The notes: generated from the sequence alone by a model not told the origin. Numbered from the stretch's first letter, positions 8,708-17,687 are shown. The stretch: DNA of 48,960 nucleotides from Bacteroidia bacterium (GCA_017640445.1 JAEPQQ010000018.1:1-48960), one strand, 5' to 3'. A program made the numbers and translations.

Positions 8708-10687
8708 ATGATTAAAGCTTTAAAAAGGCTCCCGATCTCACCAGTGACGGACTATGCCCTCGTACGGCACGTCCTGGAGAACGGGAGCATCAAAATTCAG
8801 GGATCTACCCTGGCATTCATGGTTCGAAGATACGCAGACGATCCCCAAATCTGCGATCTCTACGAACAATTTTGGCTGAACAAGTTAGATGCAAAGACTA
8901 ACAGAAGTTCAGCATCCTACAAGGGAATGTTGGTAATTGCCAGAGAGGCAATGAAATCTTATCAAGATGCCATCGATTCCTTTGATTTTACTCAAAGGGT
9001 TCAGGAGCTTTTAACCTTGAAGTCTTTTGACAGCGAATCCTGCGAGCGCAAGCTATTGGTTCGCTATGCAAACGTCTGTGAGGCGTTTGAGTTGGTTCGA
9101 TCAGAACGTCATTACATCCTAGGTCATTGGCAGATGTTGACTGACCGTCATGGCCCGACTCCAAACAGGCCTGATAGTGTTGATCGCTTTGGATATGCTT
9201 TCTATTTGATCCCAATGCTATACGACGCAAGTCTATTGTCGGCGTATTTTGTTTCGGACGGTTATGGCCTAGTTAGTGCCTATTGTATGGCGATTGCATT
9301 ATCTGTTGGTATTGGAACGGCTTGTCATCATGGTGGTAAGGCAATTGTAAATCGTAAGCCACTACCAGCCGCTGTATGCTACGGACTAGTGCTAGCATTA
9401 GCAGGCGTTATATTTGGAATGCGATCAGGGGTGGATAACGCAATCCTGAATGTTGCAGTGATGATCCTTCTAAATGGAATCGGATCATTAATTACTTACC
9501 GCAACATATCACGAAAGTTGAGATTCGAGGCACGCGAGATGTTCAATCGTGTTGACGCACGATACCATGATCTTCTCAAAGAGAAGACAGACCTTGAGAA
9601 GCAGCTAAACAATCCATCTGCGTTGGCCGAGGATCAGGCAAAACGAGAAGCAACCGAGGAATTGAGTGAGCTGGAGGCTCATCGGGATCAACACCAGTAT
9701 AGTATCGTTTATCTGGAAAATCGGATTGATGAAATCCAGACCAAAAACAACGACATAAAACAATGGGGTGTGAACCGAATGCGACTTGCCCAGGCTAAGG
9801 GTGCCAGAAAAAAGGGGGGTGTATTGCTTCAAGGTATGCGAACGATAATTCTATTTCTGTTTACGACGATTACAATGCTTATAGCTGGGTGTTCAGGTGA
9901 TCCTGCATCGAGAACAGACGAACCAATTTCCATTGAGGCTGTTTCCTCAGTGAACGAACCAGAGATTGGTGAGGTTACATACATAGATGTATACATTGAT
10001 AAGTCTAAATCAATGACACCAATTGATGAAAAACAGGTTCAAGGTGTGAAGAATTATCTTCACACCTTAGCAGACCTGGGTAATCCCAGTTCAATGAAAC
10101 GACACGGAGCGATTATTAATATCAAGGTCATCGGCTCCAAAATCGTAGCTTCTCAGACGACCATAGAGTTATCTGTTCCAGCGCATATTGCATTTAGAAA
10201 CGTACCAGAGCGGAAACGCGAAATGGATAGCATTGGGAATTTGATCGATGTCACGTTAGATAGTATAATTCACTCTCCATCGGGTGATGGTTGGACAAAC
10301 ATATCTGAGGCTGTTGGGCATGGCCTGCATCAGATGGTCAAAGCACCTGCCACCAGACGAATTACTATTATCCTTAGCGATTTTCTTCAAAGCAATCCTG
10401 AGCTCGATTTAAGTGGTATGACAGCACCTGAGATTGAGGATATCGCTTCTGCGGTTGATTCCATCTTAATGGCGAAAACCCCTCTTCCGGATTTAATTGG
10501 CTGTGAAATGCTCTTAATAGCCCTGAGCCTTGACGATTTCGACAGCCCAGTATGTCAATTGACTGGAAAGCACACCAATGATTGCTATCGTTCCAATGGT
10601 GCAGAGGTATATGCAGCCAGTAACATTTTCAAGCGAATGTATGCGAGAGCAGATGCGGATGATGTGACAATTAAAGGGTCATTGTAA
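8708..10687 (+). CDS. membrane protein fused to VWA lipoprotein-like half
   Basis: 659 aa, first gene of the mobilization operon. The N-terminal half has a cluster of hydrophobic helices (about residues 165-270) followed by a coiled coil (about 280-365). Residues 377-395, starting MRTIILFLFTTITML, then read exactly like a lipoprotein signal peptide ending IAGC-SG. The C-terminal half is a von Willebrand A domain with a complete MIDAS: D431-K-S-K-S, then GDGWTN, and LSDF. VWA domains mediate metal-dependent protein contacts. I chose ATG 8708 over the upstream TTG 8675. ATG 9836 could be an internal start, preceded closely by AAGG. Its stop overlaps the next start (TAATG). No exact family is recognised. 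Confidence 0.7.
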   Translation: MIKALKRLPISPVTDYALVRHVLENGSIKIQGSTLAFMVRRYADDPQICDLYEQFWLNKLDAKTNRSSASYKGMLVIAREAMKSYQDAIDSFDFTQRVQELLTLKSFDSESCERKLLVRYANVCEAFELVRSERHYILGHWQMLTDRHGPTPNRPDSVDRFGYAFYLIPMLYDASLLSAYFVSDGYGLVSAYCMAIALSVGIGTACHHGGKAIVNRKPLPAAVCYGLVLALAGVIFGMRSGVDNAILNVAVMILLNGIGSLITYRNISRKLRFEAREMFNRVDARYHDLLKEKTDLEKQLNNPSALAEDQAKREATEELSELEAHRDQHQYSIVYLENRIDEIQTKNNDIKQWGVNRMRLAQAKGARKKGGVLLQGMRTIILFLFTTITMLIAGCSGDPASRTDEPISIEAVSSVNEPEIGEVTYIDVYIDKSKSMTPIDEKQVQGVKNYLHTLADLGNPSSMKRHGAIINIKVIGSKIVASQTTIELSVPAHIAFRNVPERKREMDSIGNLIDVTLDSIIHSPSGDGWTNISEAVGHGLHQMVKAPATRRITIILSDFLQSNPELDLSGMTAPEIEDIASAVDSILMAKTPLPDLIGCEMLLIALSLDDFDSPVCQLTGKHTNDCYRSNGAEVYAASNIFKRMYARADADDVTIKGSL

Positions 10688-11004
10688 TGGTAGGTCGTAT
10701 GGAACCACAAAAACCTAAAAACAACGCCCTGATGATAGTGGTAGCGTGCGTAATTGTTGGCCTGATTGTACCAGCCAGTGGTATTCTTCGAAAGATGAAT
10801 GTTACGGGTTGGCCGTTATACGGCCTGTATGGTGCGCTTGTGGGTGTTGGTGTAATGATCTTGATGGCGGTTACCAATGGGATCAGTGGTCTAGCTGATT
10901 TCTTGAGTAATTTGGTGAAACAAGTTGTTTCCAAAGGGCTTGGCATAATCGGAATTGGACTGTTACTGATCATTCTATACATACTATTGGCGCCAGGCCA
11001 ATAG
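10687..11004 (+). CDS. small membrane protein of mobilization operon
   Basis: 105 aa with three hydrophobic segments: about 15-33 (ALMIVVACVIVGLIVPASG), 42-64 (YGLYGALVGVGVMILMAV) and 84-102 (GIIGIGLLLIILYILLAP). Translation is probably coupled to the VWA protein, since the start overlaps its stop (TAATG). It presumably sits in the inner membrane with the VWA protein. No homologous family is recognised. Confidence 0.7.
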   Translation: MVGRMEPQKPKNNALMIVVACVIVGLIVPASGILRKMNVTGWPLYGLYGALVGVGVMILMAVTNGISGLADFLSNLVKQVVSKGLGIIGIGLLLIILYILLAPGQ

Positions 11005-11016
11005 TTCAAACTCTGT

Positions 11017-11043
11017 AGGTGCCATCCGGCAGTGGTGGCACCT
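11017..11043. other. hairpin after small membrane protein gene
   Basis: AGGTGCCA (11017-11024) pairs perfectly with TGGCACCT (11036-11043). It begins 13 bp after the stop codon. There is no clear T-run, so it may be an RNA-stabilising 3' hairpin or a weak terminator. Confidence 0.5.
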
Positions 11044-11053
11044 TGTATATCCA

Positions 11054-11122
11054 GGAAAGGCGTCAGCCCAGAAAATTTCGAATTTTAAAGGTAGCTCCGC
11101 AAAATAAGGGCTGCGCCTTTCC
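11054..11122 (+). other. long inverted repeat in leader of coupling-protein gene
   Basis: GGAAAGGCGTCAGCCC (11054-11069) pairs with GGGCTGCGCCTTTCC (11108-11122) over 15 bp with one bulged T. A 38-nt loop contains the smaller palindrome AAAATTCGAATTTT-like. TTTTC follows, so it could act as a terminator or attenuator between the first two genes and the ATPase gene. Confidence 0.6.
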
Positions 11123-11172
11123 TTTTCATTTTTCAACCCAAAAGAAGTTTCAAAATTTTCAATTATTTCGAT

Positions 11173-12720
11173 ATGAAAAATTTATTCAAATCAAAAATCA
11201 AGAAATCCAAGCTGGAAACCATGCTTGATGAGGCCTTATATACATTTCCAAAAACTAAGGATACATGGACTGTGGCTGATGCTTGTCAAGGAGCCATAGC
11301 ATTTGGCGCCACTGGCACAGGAAAGTCTTCTGGTATTTGCGCTCCGTTGTTGTATTCAGCTCTCAAAAAGAAGAATACAGGTGGCATTATTCCCGTGGTC
11401 AAAAGTGACCATTTTTCCTTTGTTATGAGGATAATAAAAGCTGCTGGTCGTGAGAAAGACGTTGTACATTTTCATCCAGGATCTGGCTTAAGTTTCAATC
11501 CCATAGAATATGAGCTCAACAATCCCATAGAGGGCTTTGGTCAGGTAGTCAACATCGTAAATATGCTTACTACCATCATTGAGATTGGAGAGTTTAATAA
11601 GTCGGGTGGTCAAGGGCATTCCGAGGAAAAATTCTGGACAAATGAGGTGGAACGTCTATGTAACAGAATGATAAGCCTTCTGCAAATAGCCGGCGAACCA
11701 GTGACCATTAAGAATATGCGCCGCATACTCATCGATGCTTTTACGGAAGAGGATGTTCACCGTTATCGTAAAATTTGGAGTGAGCTCAAAGACGAAAATC
11801 TTTCGGAGAAAGAAAAAGATGCAGTATGGGAAGAATACCAGAACTGGTCTGAAAACAACTACTTCCTGTACGCTTTTAATAAAGCGAATATGGCTGATTT
11901 AAGTGAAGATCAGAGAGAGACACTTTTATTGATCTCTGACTATTTTTTCAAATTTCGTCCTCGCGTAAGTTCAAAAACCACGGCAATCGTAAATGCCACA
12001 TTCTTAGGTGGACTGGCCGAGCATTGGCTTGACGGCATTCTGAGAAACAACTTCAGTTCGGGTGTTTCCGATGAGCTGCGTCTTGAAAACACATTTGAAG
12101 AAGGCAAAATCATTATCGTGGACTTCCCCATAAAAAAATGGGGTATAGCTGGAGTCATGGCCAATGCTATTATGAAACTGGCTTGGCAACGAGTCATGGA
12201 AACGCGGGATGTAGAAAAAGAAGAAGATCCCAGACCAGCTTTTTTGTATGCTGATGAGTATCAATGCTTATGTGCGCCTCAATATGATTCAAAATTTCAA
12301 GGGACAGCCCGTAGTGCACTGGCCATTACAATCTATGCCACACAGAATCTTTCAGGTCTTGTGGCGGCGATGGGGAGTCACATGGCGTTGGACAAGGCTA
12401 AATCTCTTACAGGGAACCTTGCGACCAAATTTTTCTGTGCTAATGACAACTACGATACCAACAAGCTCGCGTCTGATATGATCGGCATGCATATAGCGAA
12501 TTTGCAGAACCTGTCGGTAAAAGAAGGGGGCAAGGGGTCGTTATCATTTAATCAACGACTTATGCCAAAGATCAATACTGACCAGTTGACTATGCTTCGT
12601 ACAGGGCGCTCAGCCAATAACTATATGGTCGATGCAGTAGTTTTCAAGGCGGGGAAGCAGTGGAAAAATGGCCAGAATTATCTGGTGGCTGAATTTGATC
12701 AGAACTTTTATAAAAATTAG
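11173..12720 (+). CDS. coupling-protein-like ATPase (VirD4/TraD-type) without membrane domain
   Basis: 515 aa. Couples the relaxosome to a secretion channel and drives DNA transfer using ATP. Walker A is GATGTGKS at residues 45-52 and Walker B is the segment LYADEYQ near residue 360, followed by an arginine-rich motor-like region (ALAITIYATQNLSGL). FHPGSGLSFNP and NPIEYEL near 100-115 are typical of this family. Unlike usual VirD4 proteins it has no N-terminal transmembrane hairpin; the ATP site begins within 45 residues of the start. The next gene, 3 bp downstream, encodes a membrane protein that could provide the anchor. ATG 11173 fits; no Shine-Dalgarno site is seen. Confidence 0.85.
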   Translation: MKNLFKSKIKKSKLETMLDEALYTFPKTKDTWTVADACQGAIAFGATGTGKSSGICAPLLYSALKKKNTGGIIPVVKSDHFSFVMRIIKAAGREKDVVHFHPGSGLSFNPIEYELNNPIEGFGQVVNIVNMLTTIIEIGEFNKSGGQGHSEEKFWTNEVERLCNRMISLLQIAGEPVTIKNMRRILIDAFTEEDVHRYRKIWSELKDENLSEKEKDAVWEEYQNWSENNYFLYAFNKANMADLSEDQRETLLLISDYFFKFRPRVSSKTTAIVNATFLGGLAEHWLDGILRNNFSSGVSDELRLENTFEEGKIIIVDFPIKKWGIAGVMANAIMKLAWQRVMETRDVEKEEDPRPAFLYADEYQCLCAPQYDSKFQGTARSALAITIYATQNLSGLVAAMGSHMALDKAKSLTGNLATKFFCANDNYDTNKLASDMIGMHIANLQNLSVKEGGKGSLSFNQRLMPKINTDQLTMLRTGRSANNYMVDAVVFKAGKQWKNGQNYLVAEFDQNFYKN

Positions 12721-12723
12721 AAT

Positions 12724-13437
12724 ATGGAGAACAATAACCCCGATCCGAAAAAAGCGCTACGTGTAAGCCGAAAGTATGGTGATGCCGAGATAATACTGAA
12801 CCTGTTCAGCACACAGTTTTGGAAAGATCTGTTTCTGAATAAAAATCACATTGCTTGGGTTCTGATTGCTGAATTTGTGCATCTAAATCGTTACATGTTG
12901 GCATTGTCTTTAGGCACAATTTTTCGCTATAAATTTGGAGGCAGAACCAACGGATTTATTATCTCGATCATGACATTATTCATGCTCATTTCATGGAACA
13001 GCGCGGCCGTGGTATGGCCTGTGAAACCATTTATGGAGTTTGGTATGATATTTCTGCCAGCCTTTCTGGATTTGGCAGAGTTGAAAAACATACTATGGTA
13101 TCAGGTGCATTCTGTGCCTATGCGAACATTCACCTTGGTCTATGCGGCAATGTGTTTGTTTCATGCTGGAGCCATTGCCTTTGGTTATGGCGACAAATCT
13201 GATCGTACTAAGCGAGGGAATTCGTTTCTGTATGAATTTGTGTTTAAAAGAACCTCTGTTGGAGAATTCGCCGTGCAAGGAGTCATTGAGCCGATCATCG
13301 CAAGTCTGGCTGGATGGTATTTCTTTTCTCAGGGCGATTTGGTCTTTTCGACTTACCTATGGGCAGCCTCATTTTGCCAGGGCTTAATCCATACGATGGA
13401 TTACGCAAACCAGCAAAAATTAGCAGGGTCCGTATGA
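12724..13437 (+). CDS. polytopic membrane protein between coupling ATPase and relaxase
   Basis: 237 aa. After a ~35-residue charged N-terminus come about five hydrophobic helices: near 42-60 (HIAWVLIAEFVHLNRYML), 78-98 (GFIISIMTLFMLISWNSA), 102-118 (FMEFGMIFLPAFLDL), 130-150 (FTLVYAAMCLFHAGAIAF) and 184-215 (VIEPIIASLAGWYFF). It starts 3 bp after the ATPase stop and ends shortly before the relaxase gene. It may be a separate membrane anchor for the ATPase or an inner-membrane mating protein. No known family is recognised. Confidence 0.7.
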   Translation: MENNNPDPKKALRVSRKYGDAEIILNLFSTQFWKDLFLNKNHIAWVLIAEFVHLNRYMLALSLGTIFRYKFGGRTNGFIISIMTLFMLISWNSAAVVWPVKPFMEFGMIFLPAFLDLAELKNILWYQVHSVPMRTFTLVYAAMCLFHAGAIAFGYGDKSDRTKRGNSFLYEFVFKRTSVGEFAVQGVIEPIIASLAGWYFFSQGDLVFSTYLWAASFCQGLIHTMDYANQQKLAGSV

Positions 13438-13855
13438 TGCATTGGCGGTTCACCGTTCAAGGGTCTAAGCCTTCTTAGACGTGATGTCTGTTGAAAAAAA
13501 ATAAAATAGTGATGGGTCATGCACCGATGCAAAAACATTGACTTTCAAAACCCACTGGGGTATGATCCAGGCTTAAAAATCATATAGATTTCACTAAGGC
13601 CATTTGCCACTGAACGGATACAATACATCTATCCCACAGCTCAATAAATGGCTTACTTCTCACACAGAATAAACGCCGGGTGAAGCCTCCAAATAGCGAG
13701 AGCGACAGCGTTTTATTCTAAAAGTGCAACGCACCGTATTACGGGCGTGCCTGACACGCAATTTTAAGATTAACTCTCATTCAAAATCGATCATGAGCAA
13801 TTGCTATGTGGGGGCATTGCTCGTGGTCTGATAATGAATGACCAAAAAGTAAAAT
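13438..13855. other. 418-bp gene-free region, oriT candidate
   Basis: Lies directly before the relaxase gene, a usual place for oriT. Contains three inverted repeats: GTCTAAG-CCTT-CTTAGAC at 13463-13480 (perfect); a bulged palindrome around ACGCACCGTATTACGGGCGT near 13728-13750; and GAGCAAT/ATTGCTC at 13795-13801 and 13816-13822, 34 bp before the relaxase ATG. MOBF relaxases nick next to such repeats. I cannot place the nick site. Confidence 0.5.
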
Positions 13856-16615
13856 ATGTTAAGAGTAACGATTTCAAGAAATGCTGAAGGTGCAATCAAA
13901 TACTTTTCTGAAGCCCTTTCACGAGAGGATTACTATCTGGGTAAAAATGATGTTGAAGCCGTGTATCGAGGCAAAGCAGCCCAGATCCTTGGGATCGAGG
14001 GAAAGGTTGTGACCAAAGAAAGCTTTTCCAAGCTAGTTAAACAGATACATCCTTTATACGATACTCCCCTTAGTGTTCGGAAAGTTGATCGTGCCAGAGC
14101 AGCGTATGAGTACTGTTTTAACGTGCCGAAGAGTATTTCAATTTTGTATGCCATTACCCAGGATAAAGAAATTCTAAAAGCGCACCAGAATGCAGTTGCC
14201 CAGGCAATGGCTGAGATTGAAGCGGATATGCAAACTCAGGCTAACCGGGACGGTAAAAAATACTATGAGACTACCGGCAACATCGTCTATGCGGCATTTG
14301 ACCACTTTACCTCTCGCCCGAATGAAGAGGTAAAAGATGGTCAAATGCGCTATGTAGCTGATTGCCATCTCCATACTCATGCGTTCATGTTTAATGCCAC
14401 TTGGAACGAAAACCTAAAACGTTTCCAGGCTATTGAAGAAGGTAATGTACGGCGCGTTGCTAGCTATTATGAGGCTATCTACCACAGTGTATTGTCGAAG
14501 GGTATGGTCGAATTGGGATATGGCATTCGAACTACACCAGATCGCTACGAGGTTTCTGGTGTGACACGTGATCAGATTGAACGCTTTTCAAACCGAACCA
14601 TGACCATAGAACGTCTGGCAAAAGAACGCGGCATTACCAGTGCTCGAAAAAAGGCCGAACTGGGTGCGCTATCACGCAATAAAAAAGATAAATCCGTTCC
14701 TGAAAACCAGCTTCATGATATATGGCGAGATCGCCTATCTGACAAAGAGCTAAGGGGCTTACACAACCTGAAATCTCAACAAGGTCAAAAGGACACACGT
14801 CAGATTTCAGCTAAAGAGGCAGTTGCCAGATCGCTAGATCATTTTTTGGAACGAAACTCCGTTGTTCCTGAAAAAAGGGTCTTGGGTCATGCGCTGACAT
14901 TAGGTTATGGCATGCTTGATCTTGAGAAAGTCAAAAAGGCGCTTAAAGAACGAACGGATATCATTGGTGCAGAATACAACACGGTGCGTCATATCACCAC
15001 CCGCGAAGTGCTTAAAGCTGAAGAGGGCATGATCAGTTGGGCAAGCAGAGGTAAGGGCAGTCAGGCGGCTCTATATCGTGACTATGAACCAAAACAGGAC
15101 TTTTTAAATGCTCAACAAAAACAGGCAATCAAACACATCCTTACATCCAGGGATCGGGTAAAGATTTTGATGGGTGCAGCTGGGGTTGGAAAAACTTCGC
15201 TGTTAACGGAAGTTCGGTATGCTCTGGCCGAAAGGAATAGGCCTCTTTTTGCCTGCGCACCAAGTGCAGAGGCTTCAACGGTATTGAAGAAAAAGGGTTT
15301 TGACAACGCTGATACGATTGCAGCATTGCTGCACAATAAAACGCAGCAAGAAAAACTCCGAAATGGTGTCTTACTAATAGATGAAGCTGGGATGGTGGGT
15401 GTTAAAACCATGAACCAGCTTTTTCAGGTAGCTGATGCTCAAAATGCAAGGGTAATACTGTCCGGCGATACGCGCCAGCACGCCAGTGTTGAAAGTGGTG
15501 ACGGACTAAGGTTGATCCATGAGCGATCACAGATCCAGGCTGCTCACGTTAAACAAATTGTACGGCAAGCCTCAAATGAGCCTTATCGTAAGGCTATTCA
15601 GGATTTAGCCCGTGGTGAAACACTCCAGGGATATCAGAAGCTCAGTAGGCTTGATGCGGTCAGGGAAGTTGAAGATGAAAAAGACCGGCATGAACAGATA
15701 GCCACTGATTATTTGCAGTCGCTAAATGAGAAGCGTTCTGCTTTGGTGGTTTCCCCTACTCATCGGGAGGGTGATGAAATCACTAAGGTTATCCGGGACA
15801 GGTTAAAACAAACCGGCAAGATCACGGGCAGGGAAAAGACCTTCAAAAATCAGAGAACATTGTCTTTTACCGAAGATCAGAAGCAACATGCCAGTCAATA
15901 CACAGAAGGGATGGTCGTACAGTTTCATCAAAACATCAAAGGGGGTATTAAGGCCGGCCAGAAATATGAAGTTTCTTCGATCTCCGAGCGCGATGGTGTG
16001 GTGATCCGGTCATTGGATGATGGCCAATTAAAGCCTCTACCCGTTGAGCATCATAAGAACTTTAATGTCTTTAGACAGTCTGAGATCACCGTGGCTCAGG
16101 GTGATCTAATACGCATCACCCACAATGGCAAAACAATCGAAAAATCAAAGATCAATAATGGCCAGACCTATACCGTCAAGGGGTTTGATAAACTGGGAAA
16201 TATTAAGCTGTCCAACGGCAAGACCTTGGATAAGAACTATCGTAATTTTTCCCATGCACATGTTTTAACCTCGCATGCCTCCCAGGGGAAAGATGCCAAG
16301 GATGTTTATCTGTCCATGAGCACGGCTTCTGCAGGAGGGATCAATGAAAAATCCTTCTATGTCGGGGTGAGCCGTGGAACTGAGCGGATCAAAATCTACA
16401 CCGATGACAAAGATGAATTGAAAAAAGCAATTGTGCGCAATTCGGATCGGACAAGCGCGAGCGAGCTAGCCGACAAAGCGAGAAAAGAACGTCAGCAACG
16501 ACAAACGCGCATTAACTATCACAACAGGTTGAACAAAGAACAAAGACAATATGAGCGATCAATTTCAAAAAATGAAAGAGGAATTTCGGAGCCAGGAGAA
16601 CATAAAGAACTATAA
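13856..16615 (+). CDS. MOBF relaxase-helicase (TrwC/TraI family)
   Basis: 919 aa. Nicks oriT, becomes covalently linked to the DNA strand and unwinds it. N-terminal relaxase domain: candidate nucleophile tyrosines Y16, Y26 and Y27, and the metal-binding histidine triad in DCHLHTHAF (H171, H173, H175). C-terminal RecD-like helicase: Walker A GAAGVGKT at 440-447, Walker B LIDEAG with D509/E510, and SGDTRQHASVESGDG soon after. The late motif HASQGKDAKDVYLSMS matches helicase motif V/VI in this family. Length is close to TrwC. The highly charged tail (KERQQRQTRINYHNRLN) overlaps the next gene. MOBF relaxases are mainly known from Proteobacteria and Actinobacteria. Confidence 0.95.
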   Translation: MLRVTISRNAEGAIKYFSEALSREDYYLGKNDVEAVYRGKAAQILGIEGKVVTKESFSKLVKQIHPLYDTPLSVRKVDRARAAYEYCFNVPKSISILYAITQDKEILKAHQNAVAQAMAEIEADMQTQANRDGKKYYETTGNIVYAAFDHFTSRPNEEVKDGQMRYVADCHLHTHAFMFNATWNENLKRFQAIEEGNVRRVASYYEAIYHSVLSKGMVELGYGIRTTPDRYEVSGVTRDQIERFSNRTMTIERLAKERGITSARKKAELGALSRNKKDKSVPENQLHDIWRDRLSDKELRGLHNLKSQQGQKDTRQISAKEAVARSLDHFLERNSVVPEKRVLGHALTLGYGMLDLEKVKKALKERTDIIGAEYNTVRHITTREVLKAEEGMISWASRGKGSQAALYRDYEPKQDFLNAQQKQAIKHILTSRDRVKILMGAAGVGKTSLLTEVRYALAERNRPLFACAPSAEASTVLKKKGFDNADTIAALLHNKTQQEKLRNGVLLIDEAGMVGVKTMNQLFQVADAQNARVILSGDTRQHASVESGDGLRLIHERSQIQAAHVKQIVRQASNEPYRKAIQDLARGETLQGYQKLSRLDAVREVEDEKDRHEQIATDYLQSLNEKRSALVVSPTHREGDEITKVIRDRLKQTGKITGREKTFKNQRTLSFTEDQKQHASQYTEGMVVQFHQNIKGGIKAGQKYEVSSISERDGVVIRSLDDGQLKPLPVEHHKNFNVFRQSEITVAQGDLIRITHNGKTIEKSKINNGQTYTVKGFDKLGNIKLSNGKTLDKNYRNFSHAHVLTSHASQGKDAKDVYLSMSTASAGGINEKSFYVGVSRGTERIKIYTDDKDELKKAIVRNSDRTSASELADKARKERQQRQTRINYHNRLNKEQRQYERSISKNERGISEPGEHKEL

Positions 16616-16970
16616 GACCCAAAAAACCCACTGGCAGCCTGGGGGTAAAGGTGAAAAACCAAAAAAATATTACGGGATTGAAAGTGGAGGCAGGCCGGTC
16701 AAGCGATTTCATTTGATTAAAAAGAACGGCATTCCGCTCTGTGTGCCGTATGCGCTGCTGCCATTGGTAACTATGGATGCGCAAAGCAATTTGTTGATTG
16801 TATCGCATGATCTCAAAATCACCATAAAGGGGCGCAACATGAAGAAACTCTATGATGCGTTTGGAGGTGAGGCCGTGATGTGGATTAAGGAAAGCGATAC
16901 CGAAATGGACGACGAAAGTGAAGACGTCTTTGTCCAGACGATCATTATAGCAAGCAAATTATTAGGATAA
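16551..16970 (+). CDS. hypothetical protein overlapping relaxase end
   Basis: 139 aa, starting inside the relaxase gene (65-bp overlap, other frame), which suggests coupled translation. The N-terminus is charged. The middle (HLIKKNGIPLCVPYALLPLV) and the strand-rich C-terminal half are globular, ending in an acidic stretch (SDTEMDDESEDVF). No family is recognised. Its place in the operon suggests a role in mobilization. Confidence 0.6.
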   Translation: MSDQFQKMKEEFRSQENIKNYKTQKTHWQPGGKGEKPKKYYGIESGGRPVKRFHLIKKNGIPLCVPYALLPLVTMDAQSNLLIVSHDLKITIKGRNMKKLYDAFGGEAVMWIKESDTEMDDESEDVFVQTIIIASKLLG

Positions 16971-17006
16971 CCCGCTGCTTTTAGAAGTGGCACAACAAAA
17001 GGAAAC

Positions 17007-17420
17007 ATGGATGATAAAACAAGTAAAACGGATTTTAACCAAGCTGTAAATCCCAAGAAAGAAGTAAAGATTAATTATTCCAGAGACGATTTAAAATCGC
17101 GTTTGGAGCTTCAGGAAAAGCTGGCTAAGAACGGTAGAGACATGAAATTTGTTGAAGAGATGCGCAAACAGATTGAAACAAAGGATGATAAAGACCTCAA
17201 TGACAGAACCAAGAAGGATATACTCTATCGTCAAGGTAAAGGGGTGGGGCTTCACCTGGAAGGAGATCGTCGTGATTTAGAAAGAAACAGGGAAATCCAA
17301 GATCAGAATTTCCGCAACAGATTGATGGAGAACGTGAAGGACTACTATAAGGGTAATCAAAGTATCACAAGGGATTTTAACAAAGTGGTAGATAAAGACG
17401 CCCCCAAAGGAAAAGGCTAA
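17007..17420 (+). CDS. charged coiled-coil protein, end of mobilization operon
   Basis: 137 aa, very rich in Lys, Asp, Glu and Arg, nearly all helical (LKSRLELQEKLAKNG, VEEMRKQIETKDDKD). No membrane segment. AAAGGAAAC before the ATG is a usable Shine-Dalgarno site. Last gene of the rightward mobilization cluster; a weak hairpin ATAGCG-N7-CGCTAT follows at 17424-17442 where it meets the convergent gene. Unknown function. Confidence 0.6.
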   Translation: MDDKTSKTDFNQAVNPKKEVKINYSRDDLKSRLELQEKLAKNGRDMKFVEEMRKQIETKDDKDLNDRTKKDILYRQGKGVGLHLEGDRRDLERNREIQDQNFRNRLMENVKDYYKGNQSITRDFNKVVDKDAPKGKG

Positions 17421-17438
17421 TGCATAGCGAGACTACCG

Positions 17439-17627
17439 CTATTCCACGACCTCCAATCTTGGGGAAATACCTTCCATATAAAGCACTCCCTGATCAGGAA
17501 TATACACGCCTATCATACCGTCATTCTGCCTGACGATTAAGGCATTCCCTTTGAACTCTTCCTGATCCATGCCTTCAACGCTGCCAACAGTTACAGAAGA
17601 CAGTATTTTTTCGATTGTAAAATTCAT
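17439..17627 (-). CDS. small protein with GVYIP motif, paralogue A
   Basis: 62 aa, MNFTIEKILSSVTVGSVEG at the start and MIGVYIPDQGVLYMEG near the end. It is clearly related to the 59-aa product of the next gene upstream (17688-17867): both open M-x-F-x-I-x-K, carry an early acidic turn and share the block (M)(I/G)GVYIP. AAAGGAT lies 7 bp before the ATG. Probably a small strand-rich cytosolic protein. Function unknown. Confidence 0.6.
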   Translation of the reverse strand: MNFTIEKILSSVTVGSVEGMDQEEFKGNALIVRQNDGMIGVYIPDQGVLYMEGISPRLEVVE

Positions 17628-17648
17628 AGCAAATCCTTTCTGAGATTG

Positions 17649-17674
17649 TTGGGAAGGTTCGTACGCCTTCCCAA
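17649..17674. other. 9-bp hairpin between paralogous small genes
   Basis: TTGGGAAGG (17649-17657), loop TTCGTACG, CCTTCCCAA (17666-17674). It lies between the stop of the upstream small gene and the start of the downstream one. It could end or process the leftward transcript. Confidence 0.55.
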
Positions 17675-17687
17675 ATTGTTATTGTAA

